29,776 bases of DNA from SIG440 sp045648205 (GTDB lineage Bacteria > Bacillota > Clostridia > Monoglobales > Monoglobaceae), in NCBI GenBank assembly GCA_045648205.1, contig JAZRNM010000043.1:1-29776 (forward strand), read 5' to 3'. The notes beneath the pieces are model-generated. The model saw only the letters and a program-made list of their open reading frames with translations, was not told the DNA's origin and made no database searches. The position numbers and the translations under genes are program-made. This document shows, piece after piece, positions 7,416 through 13,616 of this stretch; the first letter of the stretch is position 1; each line of letters starts with the position of its first letter.

Positions 7416-7691
7416 ATGGAAGAAAACTTTAGTGTAGGCGACATTGTTTTGTCAAAAATGGGACGTGACAGCGGAAGATATTTTGTTGTTGTGTCAGTCC
7501 AGGACAATTTTGTTTTCATCTGTGATGGGGATCTGCACAAAGCAGACAAACCCAAAAAGAAGAAAAACAAGCACGTCAAAGCAACAGGAAGTTCAAATGC
7601 CTATGTTGCGGCAAAGCTTTCTGAGGAAATAAAGGTTACAAACACAGAGCTGAGAAGGGCGATTTCCGAATTTGAAGAGGAACTTGCCTGA
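7416..7691 (+). CDS. KOW-domain RNA-binding protein (L14e/YbzG-like)
   Basis: A 91-residue basic protein that occupies the map-infA position where many Firmicutes, including B. subtilis (ybzG), have a small KOW-domain protein related to archaeal/eukaryotic L14e. The N-terminus MEENFSVGDIVLSKMGRDSGRYFVVVS has the KOW-like G-D-x-V...GRDxG pattern; residues about 41-53 are a lysine cluster (KADKPKKKKNKHVK) and the C-terminus is a predicted helix ending FEEELA. The start at 7416 is preferred to the GTG at 7383 because GGAG lies 8 nt upstream and the extra 11 residues are not conserved-looking. A ribosome-associated role is inferred from domain and context; no precise function is known to me. Confidence 0.85.
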   Translation: MEENFSVGDIVLSKMGRDSGRYFVVVSVQDNFVFICDGDLHKADKPKKKKNKHVKATGSSNAYVAAKLSEEIKVTNTELRRAISEFEEELA

Positions 7692-7741
7692 ACCCTCAAA
7701 TCTCTGTGATTGATACAAATTTTTAAAACGGAGGTGAAAAT

Positions 7742-7960
7742 ATGGCAAAAGAGGACGTTCTGGAAGTTGAGGGTACCGTGCTTGAAGCTCTGCCGAACGC
7801 AATGTTTCAGGTTGAGTTGGAAAACGGTCATCAAGTTCTTGCGCATATCTCAGGAAAGCTGAGAATGCACTACATCAGAATTCTGCCCGGTGACAAGGTT
7901 ACGGTTGAGATTTCTCCCTATGACCTTACAAAAGGCAGAATTACCTGGAGGGCAAAATAA
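7742..7960 (+). CDS. infA: Translation initiation factor IF-1
   Basis: IF-1 binds the 30S A site during initiation and helps IF-2 and IF-3. The 72-residue sequence MAKEDVLEVEGTVLEALPNAMFQVELENGHQVLAHISGK (described in part) is the OB-fold S1-like domain, with the RMHYIRILPGDKV and SPYDLTKGRITWR signatures. Length is exactly typical. ACGGAGGTG stands 7 nt before the ATG. It is the last gene before the internal alpha-operon promoter. Confidence 0.97.
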   Translation: MAKEDVLEVEGTVLEALPNAMFQVELENGHQVLAHISGKLRMHYIRILPGDKVTVEISPYDLTKGRITWRAK

Positions 7961-7985
7961 AATGATTTCAGGCGATGAAATGTCG

Positions 7986-8022
7986 CACAGGAATCAAATG
8001 CGAGGCTGTGTTTGAGTTTTTT
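7986..8022 (+). terminator. Weak candidate terminator after infA
   Basis: CACAG (7986-7990) can pair with CTGTG (8006-8010), or TCAAA with TTTGA (8011-8015), and T6 follows at 8017-8022. The stems are short and alternative, so termination here is possible but not certain. The 247-nt infA-rpmJ spacer otherwise contains only the promoter described next. Confidence 0.3.
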
Positions 8023-8116
8023 GCCGTATATTTGGGATAATTTCATAATGAAATCTTTGTTTATAAAGGAAAAATTATGGAAATACTTCAAATTATGGTA
8101 TGTAAAAAATTCATAC

Positions 8117-8145
8117 TTGACACAAACCGAGTTTGGTGATATAAT
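8117..8145 (+). promoter_or_regulatory. Consensus sigma-A promoter for rpmJ-rpsM-rpsK-rpsD-rpoA-rplQ
   Basis: TTGACA (8117-8122), a 17-nt spacer and TATAAT (8140-8145): a perfect match to the housekeeping consensus in both boxes and spacing. The expected start is near 8152, giving a leader of about 55 nt before rpmJ that contains a TAGCT/AGCTA hairpin. It makes the alpha genes independent of the spc promoter. Confidence 0.9.
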
Positions 8146-8207
8146 AATTCGGTTAGCTGTGTTCTCAAATACAAGCTATCGTAACTTTTTTAGGAGGTGA
8201 AGGAATA

Positions 8208-8321
8208 ATGAAAGTACAACCTTCAGTTAAACCTATTTGTGAAAAGTGCAAAGTAATCAAAAGAAAAGGCAAGGTTATGGTTATTTGCGAGAACCCCCGT
8301 CACAAACAGAAACAGGGCTAA
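8208..8321 (+). CDS. rpmJ: 50S ribosomal protein L36, zinc-binding
   Basis: L36 is the smallest large-subunit protein, folded around one zinc ion. The 37-residue product starts MKVQPSVKPICEKCKVIKRK and ends NPRHKQKQG. The metal ligands C11, C14, C27 and H32 are all present, so this is the C+ form. AGGAGGTGA lies about 8 nt before the ATG. It is the first gene after the consensus promoter and is followed by a 151-nt structured spacer. Confidence 0.96.
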   Translation: MKVQPSVKPICEKCKVIKRKGKVMVICENPRHKQKQG

Positions 8322-8341
8322 AGCAGAAAAATATTAACTTT

Positions 8342-8424
8342 GTGAGAGCAGAGTCAGGCTTACTCACCAATTAGACTAAGCTGATGAAAGCGAAGATTTC
8401 TTCGTGATAAGTGAAATTCTGCTC
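8342..8424 (+). promoter_or_regulatory. Three-way-junction RNA leader before rpsM
   Basis: The rpmJ-rpsM spacer folds into a closed three-way junction: P1 GAGCAGA (8346-8352) with TCTGCTC (8418-8424); P2 TCAG-g-CTTA (8354-8362) with TAAGCTGA (8377-8384), one bulged G; P3 CGAAG (8391-8395) with CTTCG (8400-8404). An alternative GTGAG/CTCAC helix (8342-8346 with 8363-8367) competes with P1 and P2. In E. coli, S4 represses the alpha operon through a leader structure at rpsM; here rpsD is also in the operon, so an analogous S4-controlled element is a reasonable inference. Confidence 0.5.
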
Positions 8425-8472
8425 CGCATTACACTTTTCAAAAAGAAAATTTATTCGGAGGTGAATGAAAGT

Positions 8473-8838
8473 ATGGCACGTATTGCAGGTGTTGACTTAC
8501 CAAATGAGAAGAGAGTTGAAATCGGACTTACCTATATCTTCGGTATAGGACTTTCTACTTCAAAGAAGGTTCTTGCTGCAACAGGAATTAATCCTGACAC
8601 AAGAGTTCGCGACTTGACAGAGGAAGAAGTTTCAACGCTCAGAGCTGAGATTGACAATTACAACGTTGAAGGTGACCTTCGTCGTGATATTGCGCTCGAC
8701 ATCAAGCGTCTCATTGAAATCAACTGTTACAGAGGTCTTCGTCACAGGAAGAGTCTTCCTGTCAGAGGACAGCGTTCAAAGACAAATGCAAGAACCAGAA
8801 AAGGCCCAAGAAAGACAATGGCCAACAAAAAGAAATAA
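8473..8838 (+). CDS. rpsM: 30S ribosomal protein S13
   Basis: S13 sits in the small-subunit head, forms intersubunit bridges and contacts the P-site tRNA with its C-terminal tail. The start at 8473 (MARIAGVDLPNEKRVEIGLTY) follows CGGAGGTG at 8456-8463; the longer frame from 8404 would include the structured leader. The 121-residue protein has the helix-two-turn-helix segment, the RRDIALDIKRLIEINCYRGLRHRKSLPVRGQ signature (in part) and a highly basic KTNARTRKGPRKTMANKKK tail. Downstream rpsK follows after 69 nt. Confidence 0.97.
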   Translation: MARIAGVDLPNEKRVEIGLTYIFGIGLSTSKKVLAATGINPDTRVRDLTEEEVSTLRAEIDNYNVEGDLRRDIALDIKRLIEINCYRGLRHRKSLPVRGQRSKTNARTRKGPRKTMANKKK

Positions 8839-8907
8839 AGTAAGTATTGAAAGTGTGTCTTTACGGTACGCGTAAGGCTCCGTTAAAACCAGGAGGTGAA
8901 AGTTACT

Positions 8908-9300
8908 ATGGCAAAGGCAGTCAAGAAGACTAGACGTCGTAGAGAAAAGAAAAATATTGAACGTGGTGCGGCTCATATCAAGTCAACCTTTAACAATACA
9001 ATCGTTACCATTACTGATGTTGCAGGAAACGCTATTTCATGGGCATCTGCAGGTGGTTTAGGATTCAGAGGTTCAAAGAAGAGCACTCCATTTGCTGCTC
9101 AGATGGCAGCAGAAACAGCTGCAAAAGCTGCAATGGAACACGGTCTTAAATTTGTAGAAGTTTACGTAAAGGGTCCCGGCAGCGGCAGAGAAGCAGCAAT
9201 CCGTGCTCTTCAGGTTGCAGGACTTGAGGTTAATATGATTAAGGACGTTACACCAATTCCTCACAACGGTTGCAGACCGCCAAAGAGAAGACGTGTGTAA
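8908..9300 (+). CDS. rpsK: 30S ribosomal protein S11
   Basis: S11 is part of the 30S platform near the E site and the Shine-Dalgarno duplex. The start at 8908 (MAKAVKKTRRRREKKNIE) follows AGGAGGTGA at 8891-8899. The 130-residue protein shows the conserved HIKSTFNNTIVTITD, GFRGSKKSTPFAAQ and GPGSGREAAIRALQ segments and the strongly conserved end TPIPHNGCRPPKRRRV. It is spaced 34 nt from rpsD. Standard member of the operon. Confidence 0.97.
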   Translation: MAKAVKKTRRRREKKNIERGAAHIKSTFNNTIVTITDVAGNAISWASAGGLGFRGSKKSTPFAAQMAAETAAKAAMEHGLKFVEVYVKGPGSGREAAIRALQVAGLEVNMIKDVTPIPHNGCRPPKRRRV

Positions 9301-9334
9301 TTTCTGAAGAATGCGTTAAAAGGAGGTTAAAAGC

Positions 9335-9922
9335 ATGGCTAAAAATACACAGCCCGTACTTAAAAAGTGCAGGTCATTGGGAATTGAGCCGGGTGTTATG
9401 GGCGTTCACAAAAGCTCAAACAGAAACCCGCAGCCAAACAAGAGAAAAAAATCTGAGTATGGCCAGCAGCTGAATGAAAAGCAGAAGCTCAAGTTCATCT
9501 ACGGTGTACTCGAAAAGCAGTTCCATAAATACTACCTTGATGCAACCAAGAAAGATGGCATTACAGGTGAAATGCTTCTCCAGATTCTGGAGTCACGTTT
9601 CGACAATGTTATTTTCCGTCTTGGTCTTGCAAACACAAGAAGAGAAGCAAGACAGTTGGTGTCACATGCACATTTCACAATCAACGGCAAGAAGGTGAAC
9701 ATTCCTTCTTACATCGTTAAGGTTGGAGATGTGATTGCAGTTCGTGAAAAGAGCCGCAGCAGTGTGAAGTTTGCTGAACTTATGGGACAGGACGTTATCG
9801 TTCCGAAGTGGCTCGATATGAACAAGGATACAATGGAAGGCAGAGTTGTTGCTCTTGCTGACAGAGAAGATATTGATTACCCTGTTGAAGAACACTTGAT
9901 CGTTGAGTTCTACAGCAAATAA
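9335..9922 (+). CDS. rpsD: 30S ribosomal protein S4, zinc-free form
   Basis: S4 nucleates 5'-domain assembly of 16S rRNA, lines the mRNA entry channel and is the classical repressor of the alpha operon. The 195-residue protein has an N-terminal region retaining only one of the zinc-site cysteines (C12 in VLKKCRSLG), so it is the C-minus form. The S4 RNA-binding domain is clear (RFDNVIFRLGLANTRREARQLVSHAHFTINGKKVNIPS, about residues 90-127). AAGGAGG precedes the ATG. Placement inside the alpha operon differs from B. subtilis, where rpsD is a separate gene. Confidence 0.96.
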   Translation: MAKNTQPVLKKCRSLGIEPGVMGVHKSSNRNPQPNKRKKSEYGQQLNEKQKLKFIYGVLEKQFHKYYLDATKKDGITGEMLLQILESRFDNVIFRLGLANTRREARQLVSHAHFTINGKKVNIPSYIVKVGDVIAVREKSRSSVKFAELMGQDVIVPKWLDMNKDTMEGRVVALADREDIDYPVEEHLIVEFYSK

Positions 9923-9938
9923 TAGACTGTATCCGGAC

Positions 9939-9995
9939 TTTTGTTGCATTATTTTGCGACAAAACCACATCTTTTGCACAGCCTGACGGCTGTGC
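9939..9995 (+). other. Two tandem hairpins between rpsD and rpoA
   Basis: Hairpin 1 pairs TTTTGTTGC (9939-9947) with GCGACAAAA (9956-9964) over an 8-nt loop. Hairpin 2 is a perfect 8-bp stem, GCACAGCC (9976-9983) with GGCTGTGC (9988-9995), loop TGAC. Neither has a T-run. They occupy most of the 99-nt spacer before the rpoA ribosome-binding site and may set RNA stability or partly uncouple rpoA from ribosomal protein expression. Confidence 0.5.
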
Positions 9996-10021
9996 CGAAG
10001 AATTGAATAGGAGGGCTAAAT

Positions 10022-10972
10022 ATGATAGAAATAGAGAAGCCAAAAGTTGAGTGTGTTCATATTTCAGAAGACAACAGCTACGGCAAGTTTGTCGTTGAGC
10101 CTTTGGAAAGAGGATATGGCACAACTTTGGGTAATTCGCTCAGAAGAATTCTCCTTTCATCCCTTCCGGGTGTGGCTGTGAATTCTATCAAGATTGACGG
10201 AATTTTGCATGAATTTTCCACAATACCCGGCGTTGCTGAGGATGTAACTGAGATTATTCTCAACATAAAGAAGCTGGCGATAAAACTTCATTCAGACGGT
10301 CCCAAAACAATTTACATCAATCACGAAGGTGCAGGCGAAATCTGTGCCCGTGACATAAAATGCGATTCTGACGTTGAAATCATCAATGGTGATTTGCATA
10401 TTGCAAAGCTTAATGAAGATGCAAAGCTGTTTATGGAAATCGTAATTGACAAAGGTCGCGGTTATGTTTCTGCCGACAGAAACAAGCAGCTTCTTCAGCC
10501 TGTAATCGGTGTTATTCCGGTGGATTCAATTTATACACCTGTTATGAAGGTGAATTACACAGTTGACAACACCAGAGTTGGTCAGATTACAGATTATGAC
10601 AAGCTTATACTTGAGGTTTGGACTGATGGAACAATCAATCCTCCCGATGCTGTGAGCTTGGGCGCGAAGGTTCTCAATGAGCATTTGAATCTCTTCATAG
10701 ATTTATCTGAGAGTGCGAAGAATGCTGAAATCATGATTGAGAAAGAAGAAAGCAAGAAAGAAAAAGTTTTGGAAACAACAATCGAAGAACTTGACCTTTC
10801 AGTGCGTTCTTACAACTGTTTGAAGAGAGCGGGCATCAACACAGTTCAGGATTTGACAAACCGCAGCGAGAACGATATGATGAAGGTTAGAAACCTTGGT
10901 CGCAAATCTCTCGAAGAGGTTATTGCAAAGCTTGACAGCCTTGGTCTTGCACTCACAACAAACGAAGACTAA
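10022..10972 (+). CDS. rpoA: DNA-directed RNA polymerase subunit alpha
   Basis: RpoA dimerises to start RNA polymerase assembly and contacts UP elements and activators. The 316-residue protein has the N-terminal assembly domain (residues about 1-230), with GYGTTLGNSLRRILLSSLPG as the dimer signature, an acidic linker rich in EESKKEK, and the C-terminal domain (about 250-316) with LDLSVRSYNCLKRAGI, the DNA-contacting helix region, and RNLGRKSLEEV. AGGAGG lies 7 nt before the ATG. The presence of A+T-rich upstream elements at stable-RNA promoters in this window fits a functional C-terminal domain. Confidence 0.98.
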   Translation: MIEIEKPKVECVHISEDNSYGKFVVEPLERGYGTTLGNSLRRILLSSLPGVAVNSIKIDGILHEFSTIPGVAEDVTEIILNIKKLAIKLHSDGPKTIYINHEGAGEICARDIKCDSDVEIINGDLHIAKLNEDAKLFMEIVIDKGRGYVSADRNKQLLQPVIGVIPVDSIYTPVMKVNYTVDNTRVGQITDYDKLILEVWTDGTINPPDAVSLGAKVLNEHLNLFIDLSESAKNAEIMIEKEESKKEKVLETTIEELDLSVRSYNCLKRAGINTVQDLTNRSENDMMKVRNLGRKSLEEVIAKLDSLGLALTTNED

Positions 10973-11026
10973 TTTCCCGAAGGCTCTTGGCCTTTGGATA
11001 AGCATTTATTTGAAAGAGGTGATAGT

Positions 11027-11368
11027 ATGGCACACCAGAGAAAGTTGGGAAGACCGACTGATCAGAGAATAGCAATGTTAAGAAATATGACAACATCTTT
11101 CCTTGAAACAGGTAGAATTGAAACAACAACTACCCGTGCAAAGGAAGTTCAGAAGTTGGCTGAAAAAATGATTACTCTCGGCAAGAAGAACACTCTTCAC
11201 ACAAGACGTCAGGCTTTGGCGTTTATCACAAAAGAAGACGTTGTTACAAAGCTGTTTGCAGAAATTGCACCCAAGTATGCTGAGCGTAACGGTGGTTATA
11301 CAAGAATTATGAAAATAGGTCCCAGACGCGGCGATGCTGCTGAAGTTTCTATTTTGGAGCTTGTGTAA
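11027..11368 (+). CDS. rplQ: 50S ribosomal protein L17
   Basis: L17 lies near the polypeptide exit tunnel. The start is the ATG at 11027 (MAHQRKLGRPTDQRIAMLRN), with GAAAGAGGTGAT just upstream; the longer frame from 10994 is not conserved. The 113-residue protein contains the family signature LGRPTDQR...LRNM, RIETTTTRAKEVQKLAEKMITLGK, and ends GDAAEVSILELV. It is the last gene of the operon and is followed by a strong terminator. Confidence 0.97.
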   Translation: MAHQRKLGRPTDQRIAMLRNMTTSFLETGRIETTTTRAKEVQKLAEKMITLGKKNTLHTRRQALAFITKEDVVTKLFAEIAPKYAERNGGYTRIMKIGPRRGDAAEVSILELV

Positions 11369-11387
11369 TTTTACATTTTAAGAAACG

Positions 11388-11420
11388 ATGGCGGCTCTCG
11401 TTTTGAGCCGCCATTTTTTT
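11388..11420 (+). terminator. Intrinsic terminator of the alpha operon
   Basis: ATGGCGGCTC (11388-11397) and GAGCCGCCAT (11405-11414) form a perfect 10-bp stem with a 7-nt loop, followed by T7. It stops only 12 nt before the next start codon, so the ribosome-binding site of the HAD gene follows directly. Confidence 0.93.
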
Positions 11421-11432
11421 GAGAGGGAAGCT

Positions 11433-12092
11433 ATGATTAAACTTTGTATTTTTGATATGGATGGAACCTTGGTGAACACCATTGATACCATTGCTTATTT
11501 TGGAAACACAACCCTTGAAAAATTTGGTATTGAGCCAATCCCCACAGAGGAGTATAAAACTTTGGTGGGAAACGGCTCAAGAGTTCTCATTGAGAGAATG
11601 CTGGAGTTCCGTGGCGCCCAAGTCGACGACTGCACCGAAATCCACCAGAGCTATATGGATGCATATGACAAGGATTTTATGTATCTCACAACAGCTTATG
11701 ACGGAATAGTTCCGATGCTTAAAAAACTGAAAGAGTTGGGTGTGAAAACAGCAATCCTTTCCAACAAGGATGATGCGACGGCAAAAAAGGTTGCAGAGGA
11801 TTTGTTTGAGGAAGGACTCATTGATTTGTGCCTTGGTGCAAGAGAGGGAAAACCGCTCAAGCCCGACCCCGAATCGGTTTTTGAAATTGTTGAGGATTTT
11901 GGTGTTGCAAGGTCAGAATGTTTTTACATAGGCGACACGGCAACGGATATTGAAACGGCAAAGAATGCAGGACTTTATTCAATCGGTGTTCTTTGGGGCT
12001 TCCGTGATGAGGCAGAGCTTCGTTCGGCAGGTGCTGACACCATTGTTTCAAATCCAATGGATATTGCAGAGTTTGCAGAAAACAGAAAATAA
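11433..12092 (+). CDS. HAD-superfamily phosphatase (phosphoglycolate phosphatase-like)
   Basis: A 219-residue cytosolic HAD hydrolase of subfamily IA, similar in layout to Gph/PpaX phosphatases. Motif I is FDMDGTLVNT (D8 nucleophile, D10 acid/base), motif II is AILSNKDD, motif III is the lysine region KPLKPDPESV and motif IV is YIGDTATDIETA. The cap lies between motifs I and II. The substrate cannot be told from sequence; 2-phosphoglycolate is one option. The start at 11433 has GAGAGGGA 5 nt upstream; the frame from 11388 begins in the terminator stem. No promoter fits between the terminator and the ATG, so expression by read-through or from inside rplQ is likely. Confidence 0.87.
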   Translation: MIKLCIFDMDGTLVNTIDTIAYFGNTTLEKFGIEPIPTEEYKTLVGNGSRVLIERMLEFRGAQVDDCTEIHQSYMDAYDKDFMYLTTAYDGIVPMLKKLKELGVKTAILSNKDDATAKKVAEDLFEEGLIDLCLGAREGKPLKPDPESVFEIVEDFGVARSECFYIGDTATDIETAKNAGLYSIGVLWGFRDEAELRSAGADTIVSNPMDIAEFAENRK

Positions 12093-12100
12093 AAGTTCAG

Positions 12101-12129
12101 AAAGTCACAATTTGGTTTGTGGCTTTTTT
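12101..12129 (+). terminator. Intrinsic terminator after the HAD gene
   Basis: AAGTCACAA pairs with TTGTGGCTT (one G-U pair), ending in T6 at 12124-12129, 8 nt after the stop codon. The stem loop is compact and typical. It separates the HAD gene from the orphan RNA promoter. Confidence 0.82.
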
Positions 12130-12200
12130 GTTTTAACAAAGTTTTGTGCGGGCAAAATCGGACATATTTTAAATATTTACAATTTTTTCCATAAAACCTA

Positions 12201-12229
12201 TTGCAAAATAAAATGTTTTGTGATATACT
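12201..12229 (+). promoter_or_regulatory. Sigma-A promoter of the orphan RNA upstream of spmA
   Basis: TTGCAA (12201-12206), 17-nt spacer, TATACT (12224-12229), with the TG of an extended -10 (TGATATACT). The predicted start falls at about 12236, exactly where the first helix of the downstream RNA begins. Confidence 0.75.
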
Positions 12230-12235
12230 ATAAAA

Positions 12236-12382
12236 GCTACGAACTCTATAATACCAAACACAGTTTGCGTTAGATAAAAACGCAAGCTTTGGTTGTTCAT
12301 ACCTGTGTTTGGAATGAGTGCGTAGCAGCAAATCAAGGCGAGGCGTTTTTTGTGCGTCAGCCTTGGTTGACGCACTTTTTTT
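12236..12382 (+). ncRNA. Orphan structured RNA or riboswitch-like leader before spmAB
   Basis: A 147-nt transcript is predicted from promoter to terminator. P1: GCTACG (12236-12241) with CGTAGC (12321-12326), then an A/G mismatch, then ACTC (12243-12246) with GAGT (12316-12319). P2: CCAAACACAG (12254-12263) with CTGTGTTTGG (12303-12312). P3: TTGCGTT (12265-12271) with AACGCAA (12279-12285). A 17-nt bulge on the 3' side (12286-12302) contains CTTTGGTT (12287-12294), which can pair with linker AATCAAGG (12331-12338); the same linker can pair with GCCTTGGTT (12360-12368) in the terminator. The terminator is GTGCGTCA/TGACGCAC with T7. I do not recognise a known riboswitch, T-box, 6S or SRP RNA. 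It may control spmAB or be a free small RNA. Confidence 0.65.
12352..12382 (+). terminator. Terminator of the orphan RNA
   Basis: GTGCGTCA (12352-12359) with TGACGCAC (12368-12375), an 8-bp perfect stem extended by a G-U pair, followed by T7. Its loop and upper 3' arm are complementary to the upstream linker at 12331-12339. Confidence 0.9.
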
Positions 12383-12406
12383 CTTTAATTTCCAATTTAG
12401 AGGTGA

Positions 12407-12436
12407 GATGCCGGGGGCTTTTACGCTTACGGCATC
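12407..12436 (+). other. Hairpin between the orphan RNA and spmA
   Basis: GATGCCG (12407-12413) pairs perfectly with CGGCATC (12430-12436) across a 16-nt loop; TTGCTTTTTC follows. It could be a weak second terminator or part of the spmA leader. No clear promoter is visible in 12383-12502. The whole 12093-12502 gap is thus: terminator, promoter, orphan RNA, this hairpin, and the spmA ribosome-binding site. Confidence 0.4.
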
Positions 12437-12502
12437 TTGCTTTTTCTCTGTAATCAAACTTTGCAGACGAGAATATAAATTTAATGAAGAGGGGGCGGAT
12501 TT

Positions 12503-13090
12503 GTGCTTAATTATATTTGGAGCGGAATGATTCTGATTGCATTCGTGGTTTCCTTGTTCACCGGAAAAGTTGAAGAGGTTACGGGGGCGGCAATCGAGGG
12601 AGCAGGGCTTGCTGTGGAAACCTGTATCGGACTTTTGGGTGTTATGTGCTTTTGGTCAGGGCTTGCAAAAATTGCTGAAAATTCGGGGCTTACACAGGTG
12701 TTTGCAAAGCTTCTCAGGCCAATTACGAAAATTATATTCCCCAGACTCAAAAAAGATTCAGCCGCAATGTCAGCAATTGTTATGAATATGGTGGCAAATC
12801 TGCTTGGAATGGGGAATGCGGCAACACCTCTGGGAATTGCCGCAATGAAGGAGCTTGACAAGGAAAACAAGCACAGAAACACAGCCAGCAATGAAATGTG
12901 TATGTTTGTGGTGGTGAACACTGCGTCAATTCAGCTCATTCCGTCAACGGTTATTTCCCTGCGGCAGCTTTTTGGCTCGGCACATCCTTCTGAAATTGTG
13001 GTGCCCGTCTGGATATGCAGCGTTTGTGCGGTGATTATGGGTGTTATGGCAGCAAAGGCTTTTGAAAAAAGGGGGAAAAGGCTGATTTGA
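12503..13090 (+). CDS. spmA: Spore maturation protein A (GTG start)
   Basis: SpmA is a membrane protein which, with SpmB, is needed for full dehydration of the spore core; both belong to the nucleoside-recognition (Gate) domain family. The 195-residue product has hydrophobic segments at both ends and in the middle; the conserved region MCFWSGLAKIAENSG and NMVANLLGMGNAATPLGIAAMKEL (residues about 92-115) is typical of SpmA. The start is GTG at 12503, with GAGGGGG about 9 nt upstream. Its TGA stop overlaps the spmB TTG start by four bases (TTGA), a sign of coupled translation. Confidence 0.93.
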   Translation: MLNYIWSGMILIAFVVSLFTGKVEEVTGAAIEGAGLAVETCIGLLGVMCFWSGLAKIAENSGLTQVFAKLLRPITKIIFPRLKKDSAAMSAIVMNMVANLLGMGNAATPLGIAAMKELDKENKHRNTASNEMCMFVVVNTASIQLIPSTVISLRQLFGSAHPSEIVVPVWICSVCAVIMGVMAAKAFEKRGKRLI

Positions 13091-13608
13091 TAAACACAGT
13101 TTCAATTTTTGCAGTTCCCCTGATGATTGTGGGAATTGTGGCTTATGGGCTTTGGAAGAAAATAAATGTTTATGACAGTTTTATTGAGGGAGCAAAGTCG
13201 GGACTTGAATCCACTTTTCAAATTGTTGCACCCTTGGTGGGCTTGCTTGTGGGGATAACAATGCTCAGAAGCTCAGGCGCAATGGATATTCTTGCAAAAA
13301 TTTTGTCGCCGGTCACGTCAATTTTCAATATTCCCTCCGAGGTTTTGCCCCTGGCTTTTTTGAGACCTGTGTCGGGAAGCGGTTCGATTGCAATTGTGAA
13401 TGACATTTTCAAAAACATTGGCCCTGACTCTGATGCCGGAAAGATTGCTTCTGTTATGATGGGTTCAACGGAAACCACCTTCTACACTGTGGCGGTGTAT
13501 TTCGGTGCGGTGGGAATCAAATCTGTCAGGCACACTGTGAAAGCTGCATTGGTGGCTGATTGTGTTGGTATGATTATGGCAATAATTATGGCAAAGACCT
13601 TGCTTTGA
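13087..13608 (+). CDS. spmB: Spore maturation protein B (TTG start)
   Basis: SpmB is the partner of SpmA in spore-core dehydration and heat resistance. The 173-residue membrane protein shows YDSFIEGAKSGLESTFQIVAPLVGLLVGI, then PLAFLRPVSGSGSIAIVNDIF, then MMGSTETTFYTVAVYFGAVGIKSVRHTVKAALVAD (each quoted only in part as recognisable Gate-domain motifs). The start is TTG at 13087, overlapping the spmA stop. No intrinsic terminator is visible after the stop; the next promoter follows within 9 nt. Confidence 0.93.
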   Translation: MINTVSIFAVPLMIVGIVAYGLWKKINVYDSFIEGAKSGLESTFQIVAPLVGLLVGITMLRSSGAMDILAKILSPVTSIFNIPSEVLPLAFLRPVSGSGSIAIVNDIFKNIGPDSDAGKIASVMMGSTETTFYTVAVYFGAVGIKSVRHTVKAALVADCVGMIMAIIMAKTLL

Positions 13609-13616
13609 GAAAGTTG

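Noticed and set aside
7376..7432. 18-codon open frame (ATG 7376) after map
   Set aside because: The GGGAG is only about 3 nt from the ATG, and the frame overlaps the KOW gene start, which has a better-spaced site.
8012..8200. 62-codon open frame between infA and rpmJ
   Set aside because: It runs through the perfect consensus promoter, lacks a ribosome-binding site and has an A/T-driven composition.
8346..8424. Hammerhead ribozyme (type III) in the rpsM leader: GAGCAGA-GTC, CTGATGA and GAAA-TTCTGCTC occur in the right order with a 9-bp stem III
   Set aside because: Stem I does not start next to GTC (A opposite G, three extra bases) and stem II bases do not pair next to CTGATGA or GAAA. The CTGATGA is better explained by the P2 helix, so the core would not form.
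12236..12382. Known RNA classes for the orphan RNA (c-di-GMP, purine, T-box, SRP, 6S)
   Set aside because: The c-di-GMP ACGCA-like piece lacks its partner motif, there is no T-box core sequence, no SRP GGTCAGG/GGAAGG loop, and it is too short with the wrong bubble for 6S.
12408..12530. Small open frame starting MPGAFTLTASCFF after GAGGTGAG
   Set aside because: The Shine-Dalgarno is too close, it lies in the hairpin at 12407-12436 and it overlaps the spmA start in another frame. A leader peptide cannot be excluded but is not supported.
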